Positions 23,128 to 35,225 of a DNA stretch of 64,000 nt are shown in pieces. Source of the stretch: Rhodosporidiobolus odoratus (taxonomy: Eukaryota > Basidiomycota > Microbotryomycetes > Sporidiobolales > Sporidiobolaceae); NCBI GenBank assembly GCA_034387635.1, contig JAOANU010000015.1, forward strand, positions 558,001-622,000. The letters are read 5' to 3'. The translations under genes were made by a program, and so were the position numbers. Below the pieces are notes generated by a model that did no database searches, was not told the DNA's origin, and worked only from the letters and a program-made list of their open reading frames with translations. Position 1 is the stretch's first letter. Every line of letters begins with the position of its first letter.

Positions 23128-23397
23128 TGAGTAATGCGCTTCGAGGGATGCTTGTTGGGTTAGTACCGCGCGATGCGTTTATTGTTGTTTCGTTCTCTTT
23201 CTCTTTGGTCACAGCCTCTGCAATCGAGACTGCCTGAGGCTGTACATGCTTGCAATCACTACCGGTCATTACGTCGTGAAAGGGGTATGCGAGATATGAG
23301 GAAAACAACAGGAGAACAAACACTATGATACTTGAGAACGTGAGAACGCGAGGGACGACCGGACAACTGGGGCATACAGGGAAAGGGAGAACCTTAA

Positions 23398-26300
23398 TCA
23401 CTCCCTCTTGACAGCGCAAAGAATAATATCCCAGCTGAATACTCCGCTCCAGGCAGACCTCAGCTCGATCAACCTCCGCGCTTCCCTCCACCGCCGGTTC
23501 GGGTCAAATGCCTGCAGGAGTGCTTGCTCGACACCGCCTTGCTGCGCGGCGGAGTCGGGACGATAGATGATATAGTCCGCCGCTATTTGCAGAAGCGAAT
23601 CAGTATGTGATTGATAGAGCGAAGGAAAGAGGGAGACCCACGAGTCAACAGCGACCTGAGCAGACTTCCGAGCAAGAATGCGCAAATGGCGACGAGCAAG
23701 ACAAACGACAAAGTGTAGGTCCTCCTCACCGCCACAGCACCTCCCAGGCTTGAGGACGAGTCGGCAGTCATGACGGGCGCAGTGGCATTGATGACGCTGG
23801 AACCGAGTCGGGAGAGTGGGTACGAGTTGAGGATGTTCAAGAGGGGACCGGCATGACCGGAGGATGGTGCGTCGGTGATGGAAGATGAGGTGTTGCGACG
23901 AGAGAGCTGCAGTATGCCAAGCATGGTTCAGTTGTAACGTCGGAGCACAGGATCAAGGGAAAACAGGCATACAGCGGGTTTCAGCACACCCTTCCCACCC
24001 AGTACCGGACTTCTCGCTGTGGCATCTGCTGGCGTGACGCTACCCGGAGACTTTGGGTCGGGGAATTCAAAGTCGTCGTCAAGGGCGGCGGCGACGGGTT
24101 TCGGTGCGAGAAGGCGAGTCGCGACTGCAAGTGGGTGACGAAGCTCTTCAGGGAGACTTGATGAAGTGGCGGGCTCAGCGGGGGAAGGAGGGGAGGAAGA
24201 CTGGCGGCGCTTGCGCGGTGCGACGCTGTCACGATCATGTCAGTACCCGACAAGCATAGCAAGCAGAGCAAGGATAGACGAGAACCGTGACTTACCGACT
24301 GATCCTCCTGCCTCCAATCTCTGCATCCTCATCTTCGAGCTTTGCCGACACCCTGCGACTCTCTTTCATGCTCGCCACGACGACCTTCTCCCCGTTGAAC
24401 ACCGCCGTTCTCGCCGCCTGACCCGTGACCTTGCCAAACATCGCAGCGGCAGTACCACTCGCCAAATCTTGCTCCTTTCGCTTTGCGGCCGAAGCGCGGG
24501 GCGCCGGGGGCGGTAACGGCGTCACCTTGACCTCAACTAATGCCCCCTCCCCCTCAGTCAGCAGACGGTACCATTCCGGCTGCTTCTTCTTCCTCTCGGC
24601 CTCGTCCTGCGTCTCTTCCGGGCGCAAAGGGTCGAGGATGGGGTGGATGATGGCCCCCGTTGGGACGAGGATGCGAACGAGGTGGTTCGCTCTTTTCCAA
24701 GCGTCAAGGGAGGCAGTGAGGATAGAGGGTAGAGGAGCATCGTGTGCTGTGCAGCGTAGGGCGATTTGCGTAGCTGGTAAGGAGGGGCTCGACGTTCTGG
24801 AGGTCGAGGTAGGAGGGGACGCTGCACGCGGCGGGAACGGGTCGAGGGAGAGCGGCTCAGCGAAACCGGCTGGAGCTGACGAAGACGAGGCGGGAACGAG
24901 TGAAGACGAAGCAGAGATGCTGTACCCATGCGGATACTGCTTCAAGTCGACCACCAGTTCCGCAACGACAAGATCATGCTCACCCGGGTCGGTGAACGTT
25001 GTGCTGCTCCCGTTCGACCTCGAACCTCCGTTTCCTGATCCCGCTAGAGAAACGGAGGAAACGGAAGGAGTGACCGTGGCTGATGAGTTTGCTGGAGATG
25101 TCGCAGCAGAAGAGCCTTTCGAAGGAGACCTTGACCGCAAAGACTGTCGGCTGGTCTTGTGCGCCAATCCGGGCGTTCTGTCGAGAATGGGCGGGGCGGC
25201 CGTCGAGAAGTTGAGCGACACCGATCGAGGTACTTCGGACCTGAGTAGGGTCGAACCGACCGGCAGAGACGGCGAGAGGTGAGAAAGTGAAGGGCGCTTC
25301 TTCAGTCCCGAAACGCCCGGAACGGAAAGGGAGGCCGAGCCAGCCTCGAGCCCAGTGACGGTGGCGGAAGATCCCGCAGTCGACTCCCTTCCCCGGCTCG
25401 CCCGCTCCCCCACATCTCCTGCTCCACCTACCTTGAACAGCGCCCGATAGACGCCACCTTCCTCCACAGTCGGCTTTGGTTCAAAGTCGACCGTAACTAC
25501 CTCACTGCGACCCTCAGCGCCTTGCCCTCCTCCTCCTTCGCCCCCGCCAAGTTTCCATACAACCTCCCCCTCCCCCTCTTCCTCCCTGCCGAGATTCCCC
25601 TCAATCGCCAACCCCCCTATCGGCCAAACCAACCTAGGCAGCGCCCCTCTAACCTTTCCCAACTGCTCCACCATCTGAATGGTCTTTGCTATTCCCGCTC
25701 CTCCCCCTCCCGCACCGGCGCCGAAGCCGAGAGAAAGGTTTGGCAAAGCGAAGTCGGTGCACGAGACGTAGGTGCAGCGGGTGGAAGGGATCGCTAGGAC
25801 GGAGGAGGTGTAGGGGTCGAGGGTTTCGAGGATCCAACCGGAGAGGTAGGTTGTACCCAGGGGGAGGGAGAGGGGATTGGTCTTGATTGGGTCGAAGCGA
25901 GGGGATGGGGCTGGGGATGATTCGTTTCCTGCTCCTTCTGCAGATGACGGAGAGGGCGAAGGAGAAGACGAGGCGAACGCATCAAAGGAAGCGGATGCGA
26001 CGAACAGGACGGTGCTCGTCGAAGCCCCCGCCGCCGCACTCGGGACCTTGACGCTTGCCCCCACATTAGCAACATAAAACGCCCTTCCCTTCCAAGGAAA
26101 ACTCGGTTTCGTAATCACCACCTCTGTGCTGATCCCATTATTCCCAAAGCTTTCCAACCTCGTCGCCGACTCGACTTTATCATCCCATAACTTTCTCAAG
26201 CTGGGAGCGGTGATGATGGATCGAAGTTCGTCGGCGGTGAGACCTTGAACGATCTTGTCGCCTCGGTAGACGGGCAGGTCAGGCGAGATGGAGGGGACGA

Positions 26301-29300
26301 GTTTTTTCCGAACCACCGTTCCACCTCGCTCAGAAACAATGGCCCACCCTGGCGCCGGGTCGGTCAGTTCGGGGCCTTGACCGGCGTGGAACGTCTGCAG
26401 ATGGGAGAGGGCTTCGAGAGCGGAAGCGGCGGGCTCGAGAGGCGGTTTGGTCGAAGTTGTGGACGGTGGAGAGATGTCGTCAAAGGTCGAGGGAGCAGGA
26501 AGCAGGGTCGGAGGTCCGGCAGCTACCGCTGCTGCGGCGAGAGCTTCTGACGGCGCGGCAAGATGCACGCCGGCGAGCGGGTCATCCGTAACGCTCTTCT
26601 GACCGTCCTTACCCAGAGTAGTCGCCTCCGCCTGCGTCTCTGCCGCCTGGGCCACCGTGGCCGTCACTCCCGGCGCTGTCGTCCCAGAAGCCGCAGGAGT
26701 AACGAGGCCGCTCCCCCCAATCGCCGCCGCCGCCACCACGGCAGCATGACCGTTCTTCCCCCCAAACTCCTCCCACTGATCCAACGGAACTGGTTTCCTC
26801 CTCTCCCTCTTCCGTTTCTCCAGCTCCCTAATTTTTTCATCCTCCAAAACCTCAACATCAACCTTGATCCGTGCGCCATTGACCGTCACGTTCGGAAGTC
26901 CTCCACTTCCTCCTCCGCCTCCTCCTCCTCCTCCTCCTGCTGCTGCTGCTGCGGAAGAAGAGGCCGAGGAAGAGGAGGAAGATGCCCGTCTCACAGTGAC
27001 TACCACTTTCCCCTCCTTCACCACACTATTCCTCGTATGCTCGACCGTGATCCATAACCCTCCTCCCTCGGTCAACCTGTGCCTCGCCAGACAAGAGACC
27101 GAAAGAGGAGGTGGGTCGATTACTACTTCTAGACCTTGACCGTGGGAGCGGTCTCGATCTGTCGAGGAAGACGAGGACGAGGTAGAAGGCGTGGTGGAGT
27201 GGGTCGAGGGGTCGCAGCGAATCTCGAGGTCGAGGCGGTCTTCTTGCGTCGTAGTTTGCGACGGCGCCGATACTACGGGAGGAGGTGAAGGCAAAGTGAT
27301 TGCGCCAGCGGGCGAAGTGGAGAGAAACAGATCGGGGGACGCGACAGCCGGGATCGTGGTCGTCGTCGTCGTTGTCGCATTCGAAGAAGTGGAAGAAAAC
27401 GAAGACTCCGGCAGGGCGACATACTCAACCCTCAATTGACCCTTCTCGTGTTCAAACTCCTCTCTAACCTTCCTCCCCCCACTCAACCTAGTAACCGTAG
27501 GCGGCGACCCAAACCTGATAGTATAGTCCCTAACCCCGGCCACAGCTTGTACCATAGCCGAAGGAGTATACCCAGCTTTACTGCTCCACCCTTTCGGATC
27601 AGATTGTTCCAGTAGAGTGATTAGGGTCGTGGTTGGGGAGAGGGATTCGATTGACCAGGCTTGGAGATCGGTTTGGGTACGGATGGTACCGGGTGCAGGT
27701 GGGGGAAGGGAGGGGAAGAGGGCGGGAGAGGACGAGGCCGGCGCGGGAGGGGAGGAGGAGAAAATGTGGATTGAGGAGGGCGATTTGTAGGTCGTACGCA
27801 GGAGAAGTGAGTCGCGAGCGCTGCAGAAGCGGCATGTGAGCAGAGCGTTAGTCTACACTTACCTCTGACGCCTTGCAAGCGGAAAGCAGCAAGGGGAAAG
27901 GGCGGGAGAAAAGACGCAACGCACGCAACAGGCCACCTTCCCGGCCTCTTCTCCCACCAAATCTCGCTCAACCCAATCCCTCCCCCTCCCCCTTTCCCCG
28001 CCTCTCCTCCCTCGCCCCCTGCTCCTCCTTCGCCCTCGCCTCCACCCACCAACAACCTCACGTCCCCAATCCCCTTATCCCAAACCCTCCTAGTCCCCTG
28101 ACTGACCACCGCCCCAAAAACATCCCAAACCCCCACGCCCGCGACTACTGCCTCAGCGCGGTAGATTGTGAGAGTTGGGTCGGGGGAGAGGAGTTGAGTT
28201 ACGGTTACGCCTTGTGAGTCGGTTAGGGGTCTCCATTTTGGGGGAGGTTCTTGAAGGAGGGAGAGGAAGTAGATGTAGAGTCGGCGGAGGAGGGAGGTTA
28301 GTTGTTGCTGCTGATCCTGTTGTAGTTGTTGTTGTTGTTGTAGGAGAGTGTTGGAGGGTGTAGAGGTTGAAGCGGAGGTTTTGGTCGAGCGGAGAGAAAT
28401 GCCGCTTTCGAGTCCTGCCGAAGAAGGCTCGGCAGAAGAAGAGGGAGGGAGGGCCGACCGTGCAGAAGAAGACGAAGAATGAGTCATGAGACTGGCGGCA
28501 TCATCTCCTCCTCCTCCCCTCGCCCCCGCCGACGCCGAAAGGGAGAGAAACGAAGACCCCCTCACCATCGTGGAATCCCTAACCTCGACCCTCTCAACCT
28601 CGACCTTCTCCCCATTAACCCACACGCTCTTCCCTCCCGCCAGTCTCTGAGCCGTCAAACTCACTCGGACTAAGTGAGCGGGATTCAGTAAAGGGTCGTG
28701 GGTGATCCGGAGGGTGAGACGGCCGGAGGGATGATGGAGCGAGGCTGATGAGGATGAAGGTGAAGATGGTAGGGAAGAAGAAGGTGCTGAAAGGGTGAGG
28801 GAATAACCGATTGGTACGGCAGCCGGTGGACCCGGTAACGGCGTAAGCTTGAGGCGAACATCCCACCCATCTCCAGTCCCATTCCCTCCTCCTCCTCGGG
28901 CCCCACCGCCCGCATGACTCTCCCCATTCCCTTCCCTTCCTTCTCCCCCCACACTCGAGCTGCCGCTGGGAAAAACCACCCCGAGAGCCGGCAAACTAAC
29001 CTCCAAGCTTCTCTCCAACCTCTTTCGTTCCCTCCTCCTAGCCAACTCGTCCAATCCCTGCAAGTTCCCTCCGACTCCTGCATCCCCTTGCCCTTCTTCC
29101 CCCTCTTCTTCCGTTTTTCCTCGGGAGGTTCGCGATTCCTTCCCTCCCGTGTCTGTAAAAGCTGTACACGCCCCACTGCCAGGAACGGCCACCACGGCAT
29201 ATTCAAAGCTCCTCATCTCGCCCTCTCTGTCCCATTCATCCCTGTTCAACTCGACTCCCCGTCCATACCCCCTCAACAGCGGCAACTGAACCCCTTCCCC

Positions 29301-30563
29301 TTCGGAACGAAGGTACGAAAGGAAGGCTTGGACGAGTTCTGCGGCGTGTCGGGCTTGGGTTGTGCTTGAAGATGGAGAAGAGGGGGAGGAAGCGGGGAGG
29401 AGACGGAGGGAGAGTTGGTGAAACAGGGTGATGCGGAGTCTTGCACTGTTGCCGCTGCCGCTGATGTTGGATGCGTGGGAAGTGGCAGGTTGTGAGAGAA
29501 GCGGAGGAGGAACACTAGGCGGCAAGACTTGTAGAGCCCAGGCTCCGAGGTGCAAATTCGCGCGGACGAAGGGGGGTGAGGGGCGTAGGAAGGCGGGTTC
29601 GTCAGAGGTGTTGGTGGGACGAGGGAGAGAGGTCGAGAGGTCGATTAGGGTGTGACCGGGGGAGTAGCAGGAGGAATTGGAGGACGAGGACGAGGACGAG
29701 GACGAGGAGGAGGGTGGGGTGAGGAAGGTTCGCGAGATGGTGATGGTGTCTCGTGGTCTGCGGGAAAGAAGGGGTCAGTCGCCCAATACAGAACGAGAGT
29801 GTGCCGTTCGAGGTGGAGGACAGGCGGGACGGACGAAGCAGGCCAGCCTAGGCGGTAGTCGGTCTTGACGACCCGAGTTTGCGGGTCGAGCAGTTCGAGG
29901 GTGGTTTGGCGGTCGACGAGCTTGTCCCCTGTTTGACGCCGAGAGGGAGGATAAGCTTACGAGTGCGGCATGGTCTGACCCCGATGGCCAGCTCGGGTCA
30001 AGGCGAGACGGGCTGAAAAGAAGAAAACTGGGTGATTGAAGGAGAAACGCACAGGTGGGTCTGACCTCGGCGGTGGCCAAGACAGCTCTGGCCCTCTCGA
30101 TGACGGAATCGGCACTCGAGTCGTCGAGGTTGACCTCTGCAACGACGCGTACGATGTCGCAGGCTCTGTGCTTGTCCTTTTTCAGGTGGAGCTTGAGGTG
30201 GGCGGGGTTGAGGGTGGCGAGGCCATTGGTCAAGGTGTCGGGGGTGGGGTGAGAGTTGGAGTGACTAGTCGACTGTGAAGAAATGGGAGGATGTAGGGTG
30301 GTTGAGGTAGAAAAAGTCGTAGGCGGTGGAGAAGTTGCCGAGGAAAGGGAATTGGGAATGGGTTTCCAAGATGTCGAGTCGGGGGTTGAGATGAGGTGAG
30401 TAAAGTGGTCGAGTGCGGTTGCGAGAGTGTGCGAGTACCGTGTGTTTGTACTGGAGAAGGAGAACCGAGTCAGTCGAGTCGAGGGGGTTTCAAAGGTGTG
30501 GGGGGGGGGGGGGGGGACGAGGGAAAGTCGAGCGTACTCGAGGTAGTCGTGACTGGACGACAT
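23398..30563 (-). CDS. Giant multi-START domain protein with C-terminal membrane segment
   Basis: START domains bind and move lipids. One gene of about 2,200 residues can be traced through nine or so exons. It starts at 30563 (MSSSHDYL) and passes a first START-like region (DKLVDRQTTLELLDPQTR, then LGWPASPRDTITISRTFL). A second lies near 28300-27600 (KWRPLTDSQGVTVTQLLS, RDSLLLRTTYKS). A third lies near 26400-25600 (PGWAIVSERGGTVVRKKLV, FPWKGRAFYVANVG, GTTYLSGWILETLDPYT). Consensus donor GTAAGT at 24285 and an acceptor at 24239 join the 1.1-kb-codon central exon to the C-terminal exons, which contain one membrane helix (TLSFVLLVAICAFLLGSLL) followed by TPADYIIYRPD. Long Ser/Gly/Pro inserts interrupt the domains. 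The splice near 30040 is the least certain. It may act in lipid transfer at a membrane contact site, an inference from the architecture. Confidence 0.85.
30500..30516 (+). repeat. 17-bp G homopolymer in intron 1 of the START gene
   Basis: A run of 17 G on the plus strand (C on the coding strand) sits inside the proposed first intron of the multi-START gene. It is prone to slippage and assembly error. Confidence 0.8.
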
Positions 30564-30751
30564 TTCACAGGTCCCTGATCCCCTTGGTCTAGCCTTGGTC
30601 TAGCCTTGGTCTAGCCCAGCTGCGAGTCTAGCAACAGGACAAGGGGGACAAGCAGGAGATGAAGACCGGTGACCGGGACCCTCGGTTCAATTCTCGTTTC
30701 TCATCTCGAACTCGAGTCTCTGCATTCACCACTCTACTGCATTCAACAGTC

Positions 30752-31446
30752 ATGCTCTCCGCCCTTCGACCCGCCGTTGAGCCTCTTCACCGCTCACCTG
30801 TCCGCGTCCTCGTCCGATTCACTTCATCAACTGGTAGTATTCCCTCGACCGTCTACCCAAACCTGTACTACCACAAACTGTCGCCTACCTCTACCTCGTA
30901 CTCGCTCTCTTACCTCCCCAACCCCGCTCCTGACCTCTCCTTCTCCCCCACCACCCTCGGCATCCTCTCCCCTCTCCCTCCTTGTCGTCTCTCTGCTTCT
31001 TCCTTTGATCAACCCCCTCAACACCAGCAAGAAACCCCCGACTTGCCACCCATCACTCCGAGAAACTTTCAAGACAACCCAGAATGGACTAAACTCGTTC
31101 ACGAGGTACTCCAGCACAACGTCCCACATGACCCTTGGATGCAAACCCTCGCAAAGAGCGTACAGGGCAACGACACCTTCATGCACGCTACACCCGCTCC
31201 CTCTCCCTGTCACCTCGTCCTGCCCTCTCTCGCCTGTCAGACTGACCTGACCGCCGCTTTGCCTTTCTTGTCCCTCTCGCTTCTCGCCCACGTTCATCCA
31301 CTCTGGCACGGTCAGTCACATCGCCGACGCCCGAGCTCCCGCCGACGCAAACCGTCAACCTCACCCTCAAGACGTCATCGCCTCTGTCCTCGTCCAAAAT
31401 GGCAAGATTGTCCCCGAATCCTACGAGGCCAACAAGGGTTCGTCCA

Positions 31447-31477
<31 letters not shown>

Positions 31478-31831
31478 GTGCCAAGCCCGGCTCTTCCCGC
31501 CCTGTGCGCTCCGTCTCCTTGACGGCGTGCTCTTTTTCCCGTTCTTGACACCGATAGGTCAAACAAGCTGACTTGCGCTCGATTTGTACTCGTTTTGACT
31601 CCGCCTTCCCCGCCCCACCCCCCTTCGTTCTCCCACCCCCCTTCGTTCTCCCACGCCCGCGAGACTCTCCTACTTGTCCCGATGATTCTGCGCACAGCCG
31701 CCTACCGCCTCGTCTCCCAAGATGGCCTCCAACGCCTCCCCTCGGGTTTACATGAAAAAGTCATCGAGGCTTGTCATCGAGTTTGGGAGGTCGAGAAGGA
31801 GGCGGCTCAGAGCGGGACCACATCTTCGTAG
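30752..31831 (+). CDS. Conserved fungal protein, possibly mitochondrial
   Basis: The ATG at 30752 opens MLSALRPAVEPLHRSPVRVL, a basic, Ser/Arg-rich start compatible with a mitochondrial presequence. The body includes NPEWTKLVHEVLQHNVPHDP, and after a first intron HIADARAPADANRQPHPQDV and IASVLVQNGKIVPESYEANK, then after a second intron AYRLVSQDGLQRLPSGLHEK. Only one exon boundary is clear. The first intron lacks a GT donor where the coding ends (about 31190) and may use another site; its acceptor is at about 31315. The HIADxRAPxxxNR...PxPxDIxxSVxVxxGxI pattern resembles a conserved fungal family I cannot name. It is divergent from the START gene, 188 bp away, so the two may share a promoter region. 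Confidence 0.65.
31444..31480 (+). repeat. CT-rich simple repeat in an intron
   Basis: A (CT)n tract with few interruptions lies inside the second intron of the preceding gene. Confidence 0.75.
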
Positions 31832-32585
31832 ATCTTGAGGCAAGGGATCTCACGAGGTAGGGAAAGGGGACTGCGGTACGTCGGTATCTGGTTCGCCCTT
31901 GCATGGTTTTCCTCCAGTCCGCTTTTCCTTGGCTACGACCAAACTTACTCGAATGTTGACTCGACTTGACCGCAGCACCAATGGCAATATCACTCCTCTC
32001 CCGGTGACCATGCTTAGCTCGCCTGCCTGCGCTGCGGTTGCGCTGCTCATCACGTTTTCGCTTTCTCCTCAACCTTCTCAACTCGCACTGGATCCGCCAT
32101 TTTTCTTCTCCCTTGCTACAAACAGCGCGTCAACTAGCCCCCCGTGCAGAAGATACAGTATATATATATGTAAGCTGACCTACTTATCCGTAACACGTTC
32201 ACGTCGTGGACGCGTGTGTCTTCCTTCTGCTCGACTCCGTCGGCGTCGCAACGCGCGCCCGGACGGATGCCGCGAGAAGCGTCCGCTCGAACCTTCCCTT
32301 GTTCTCCGGTAGGAACCGCCCAAAGCACCCCGCCGAGAGTCCTTCCTCTCTCTCTCTCTCGCACTGTTTGTGCGCCCTTTCATCGTTTCTCGCCGTTACC
32401 AAGTAGTCACCCCCCCCCCACTCAAGTCCGCCCCGTCCCGATCCTCGGCACGAATTGAAGCGATAAGGACTGCACTCGTCTCGCTCTCCTCCGCCGCCCA
32501 CTTTCCTTCTTTCTCGCCGCCGCGACTCTCCTCTCCGCCGTAGTGCCCTCTCGGCCGCCCATCGTACGTTGCCCAGCAAAGAAAG
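31832..32585. other. Intergenic region with TA and C/T-rich tracts
   Basis: About 750 bp without a supportable gene. It contains a short (TA)n stretch near 32158-32168, a run of C near 32408 and C/T-rich sequence leading into the next gene, probably its promoter and 5' UTR. Confidence 0.45.
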
Positions 32586-34689
32586 ATGGCCGCCTCTTCT
32601 CCTCTCTCTCCCCAATTCACGACGACTCTCGATGCACCAACGCTCACCGTCGCACTCGCGTTCTTCAATCTCGATACCACGAATACCACATCCCAAATAA
32701 CCAACCCCGACACCGAAGTGACGGACCCGACTCGGCATCACCCTTGTACTTCCACTTCAACTTCGATTGTCATGGGCGGACGAGGTTTTGAGCGGCTTGA
32801 GTCGAGGAGGAGGAGGAGGAGGTATCGGGTTGGTGGGAGGTGGTCACGGAGGAGGAGGAGGAGGAGATAGAGGAGGAAGTCGACGACCTGTTCCGCTGGT
32901 CTTGTTGGCTGGGTTGGTTATAGTGGTCATCCTGGGGAGTATGGTGGTTTCTCCTACGTGTGGAGGAGAAGGGGGTGAGGTAGACATGAGTGGTAGCGGC
33001 ATTGGTTTGGAGACAAGCATGGGGATGGAGATGAATGAGGGGTCGAACGAGCTGGAGATAAAGCTAGGAGAAGGGGAGGGAATGAAGTTGCTTGAAGAAG
33101 GAGGAGGAGGAGGAGTAGGAGATAAACTTGAAGAGGAGGGCGACTTCGGCCTCACCACACTCGCAACTTTCCGCTCCCTCGCCGCTTCAAGACTTGCTTC
33201 CCTCAAAGCCTCTCTAAAAGGGTTGAAGACCCACCCCGCCCTTTATCCACTTCGAATTCGACCTCTGGCTCCTTCTCCCCCTCCCCTCCCTCTCCCCCTT
33301 CCCCTCTCGGTCTCCACACCTACAACAGAATTGATTCCGGATCCGGATTCCGGATCCATACGGAGACCCCTCTCTTCCGCAATGTTCCCGAACACTACTC
33401 TACCTTCCTCGTTCTCATCGAGGTTTCGCGAGTGAACATCTGAGGTTTGTGAGGAATGCGGCAGTGGTTGCTGGGGTTGACAAGGTGGGGTTGAGGTTGG
33501 AGGAGGAGGAGGAAGGAGAAGGAGAAGAAGAGCGAGTAGCGGAAGGAGGAAAGGAGGGGAGGAAAGAGGGGTATGAGGTGTTTGTTGTACCGCAGTCGGG
33601 GAAGGGATGGATGTATGGGAGTTTTTCAGAGTATGTCCCTGAGCTTCCTTTCTCTCTCTCTCTTTTTCTTTCTCTCTCTCTCGTCCCATTATTTTCAGTT
33701 TACCTCCTCTACTTAGAATGGCACTCGTCTAGTAATGCTCAAGCTGATTTTCGGTGTGAACCTATCAGCCTCGGCGACAAATGCCGAGACCTAGGCGACC
33801 CAAAATACTCTCCTCGCCGTTTCGCAACCCCTCAAGATCGAGCCCGCCTCTACGCCTCGGGTAAACTCAAATCCGGGTGCAATATCTGCGCTGCCCCTCA
33901 GAATGCGAGGGTTAGTGTCAGTCTTTCGGATGGGGAGGTTTATGCCAGGGCGGTGCTCCAGGCGATTGAGCGGGAGCAGGAGGTCGAGGGCAAAGGAGGA
34001 TTGACCGAAGGGGGAGAGATCAAGGTGGTGAACATGTCGGAACGTGCGAAAGCGGTCGAGTACCTTCTCGCGGCTTGGGCTGCTTCGACCAGTGCGAAGA
34101 TTGCGGGTCTTGCTTTGCCCGCTTTGTCGGAAGTCAAGGTGGTGAGCCTTGCGCAGGAGGCTGAGAGGTTGGGTTTGAGGTTTGAGGTATCGGATGTGAA
34201 GGAGCAGACTCAAACGGAGGAGGAGGCAGAGAGTGGTGGATTCGATTCACATGTTTTCGGGAAGGTCCGTTCACTCTTTCTCCAACACTCACATCCTTCT
34301 CTTGTCCCCTTTACCTCTCAGCTTCTGTCGCACGACCACAGGTTTGTGTACTGACGATGAATTTCTCGAGCAGGCTCCCCTTTCCGAGCGCATCTCGGCA
34401 ACCCTCCCCTTCATCCGCGATCTGACTTTCTTTGGACGATACTCATCCTCTCTCATTCTGACTGAAAGTTCAAACGTCGGCCGGTACGTCAATTATCTAT
34501 TTCATACTCCAGTCTCTGTTTGTTGAGCACACGTGATGGAGCTGACCCTTCCCCTTTCTCTTCTTCTCTTGACTGTTCCGCTGCGACGGGAGCAGACTCC
34601 TCACCCTCCTCGCCGGGTCCGAGAAGGTGCTAGCGCGAAGGGTCATCAGCGCCGACGTTCGGTGGTTCCCCAACGCTTACTACGACTGA
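32586..34689 (+). CDS. Putative type II membrane glycosyltransferase
   Basis: The N-terminus is uncertain. ATG 32586 (MAASSPLS...) is a candidate first exon, but it must splice into the frame carrying a Gly-rich segment and one membrane helix (PLVLLAGLVIVVILGSMVV, about 32900). The luminal part contains RCEPISLGDKCRDLGDPKYS, SGKLKSGCNICAAPQNARVS, VVNMSERAKAVEYLLAAWAA and, in the last two exons, LILTESSNVGRLLTLLAGSE and ISADVRWFPNAYYD before the TGA at 34687-34689. A short cytosolic tail with one helix and a Cys-containing luminal domain fits a Golgi enzyme. The SSNVGR-like segment near the C-terminus recalls the SSN/SQ-R donor-binding motif of fucosyltransferases. That likeness is weak and the enzyme class is an inference. 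Confidence 0.55.
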
Positions 34690-35225
34690 TCAGGAAATCT
34701 GGTCTTTCCTCCTTCGCATGTTGTTGGATCGGGCACGTCTTCTGCGCAGGATCGCATTGGCACTTCGGGGCTCTACTGTCTCCGGATTCTTGTGCTGTAC
34801 GCATATTGGTCTTTCTAGTTGGACTAGCTAGTGTTCGTCACGGCCTTTCTCCAGGTCGATTACAACTTCACCGCCTTCCTTCTTCGTATGGAGCTCACTG
34901 ATTGATAAGCTGGCGAGCCTCGTCTCGTCCTCCCTGCTCTTCGCGCTCCTTTCTTCCTCCGATTCACCGCGTCCGCCCTGTCCGCCACCCGCGGAGGAGT
35001 GCCAACCGTTGCCACGGAGAATCCGGCGTGCTGGAGGAGCAGCCGGATCTCCTGCTTTATCCTCTGTCCCTCGCCCACATCGACGCGCACGACGGCAAGA
35101 TGAGCGGTCCGCCGAGCAACACTTTCCGGAACCATCAGGCGCCGATGTACTACGGTACGCTTGCTTGCAGGTCCGACTATTTGTTCGCTGTCCACTCACT
35201 GACTGTCGTGCTCTCTCGACAGACA
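34690..35225. other. Region without a confident gene
   Basis: Frames here are short and mixed. A candidate small exon starts with ATG at 35100 (MSGPPSNTFRNHQAPMYY) followed by a GTACGC donor. It does not join the next gene in a consistent phase, so I leave it out of that model. Confidence 0.35.

Noticed and set aside
23398..24271. Separate small membrane-protein gene downstream of the START gene
   Set aside because: A consensus GTAAGT donor sits exactly at the apparent stop of the large exon, and phases join it through two more introns to the membrane-helix exons, so these are the 3' exons of the same gene.
24425..25282. Plus-strand frame of 285 codons
   Set aside because: Antisense to the long coding exon of the multi-START gene, with no independent domain or splice evidence.
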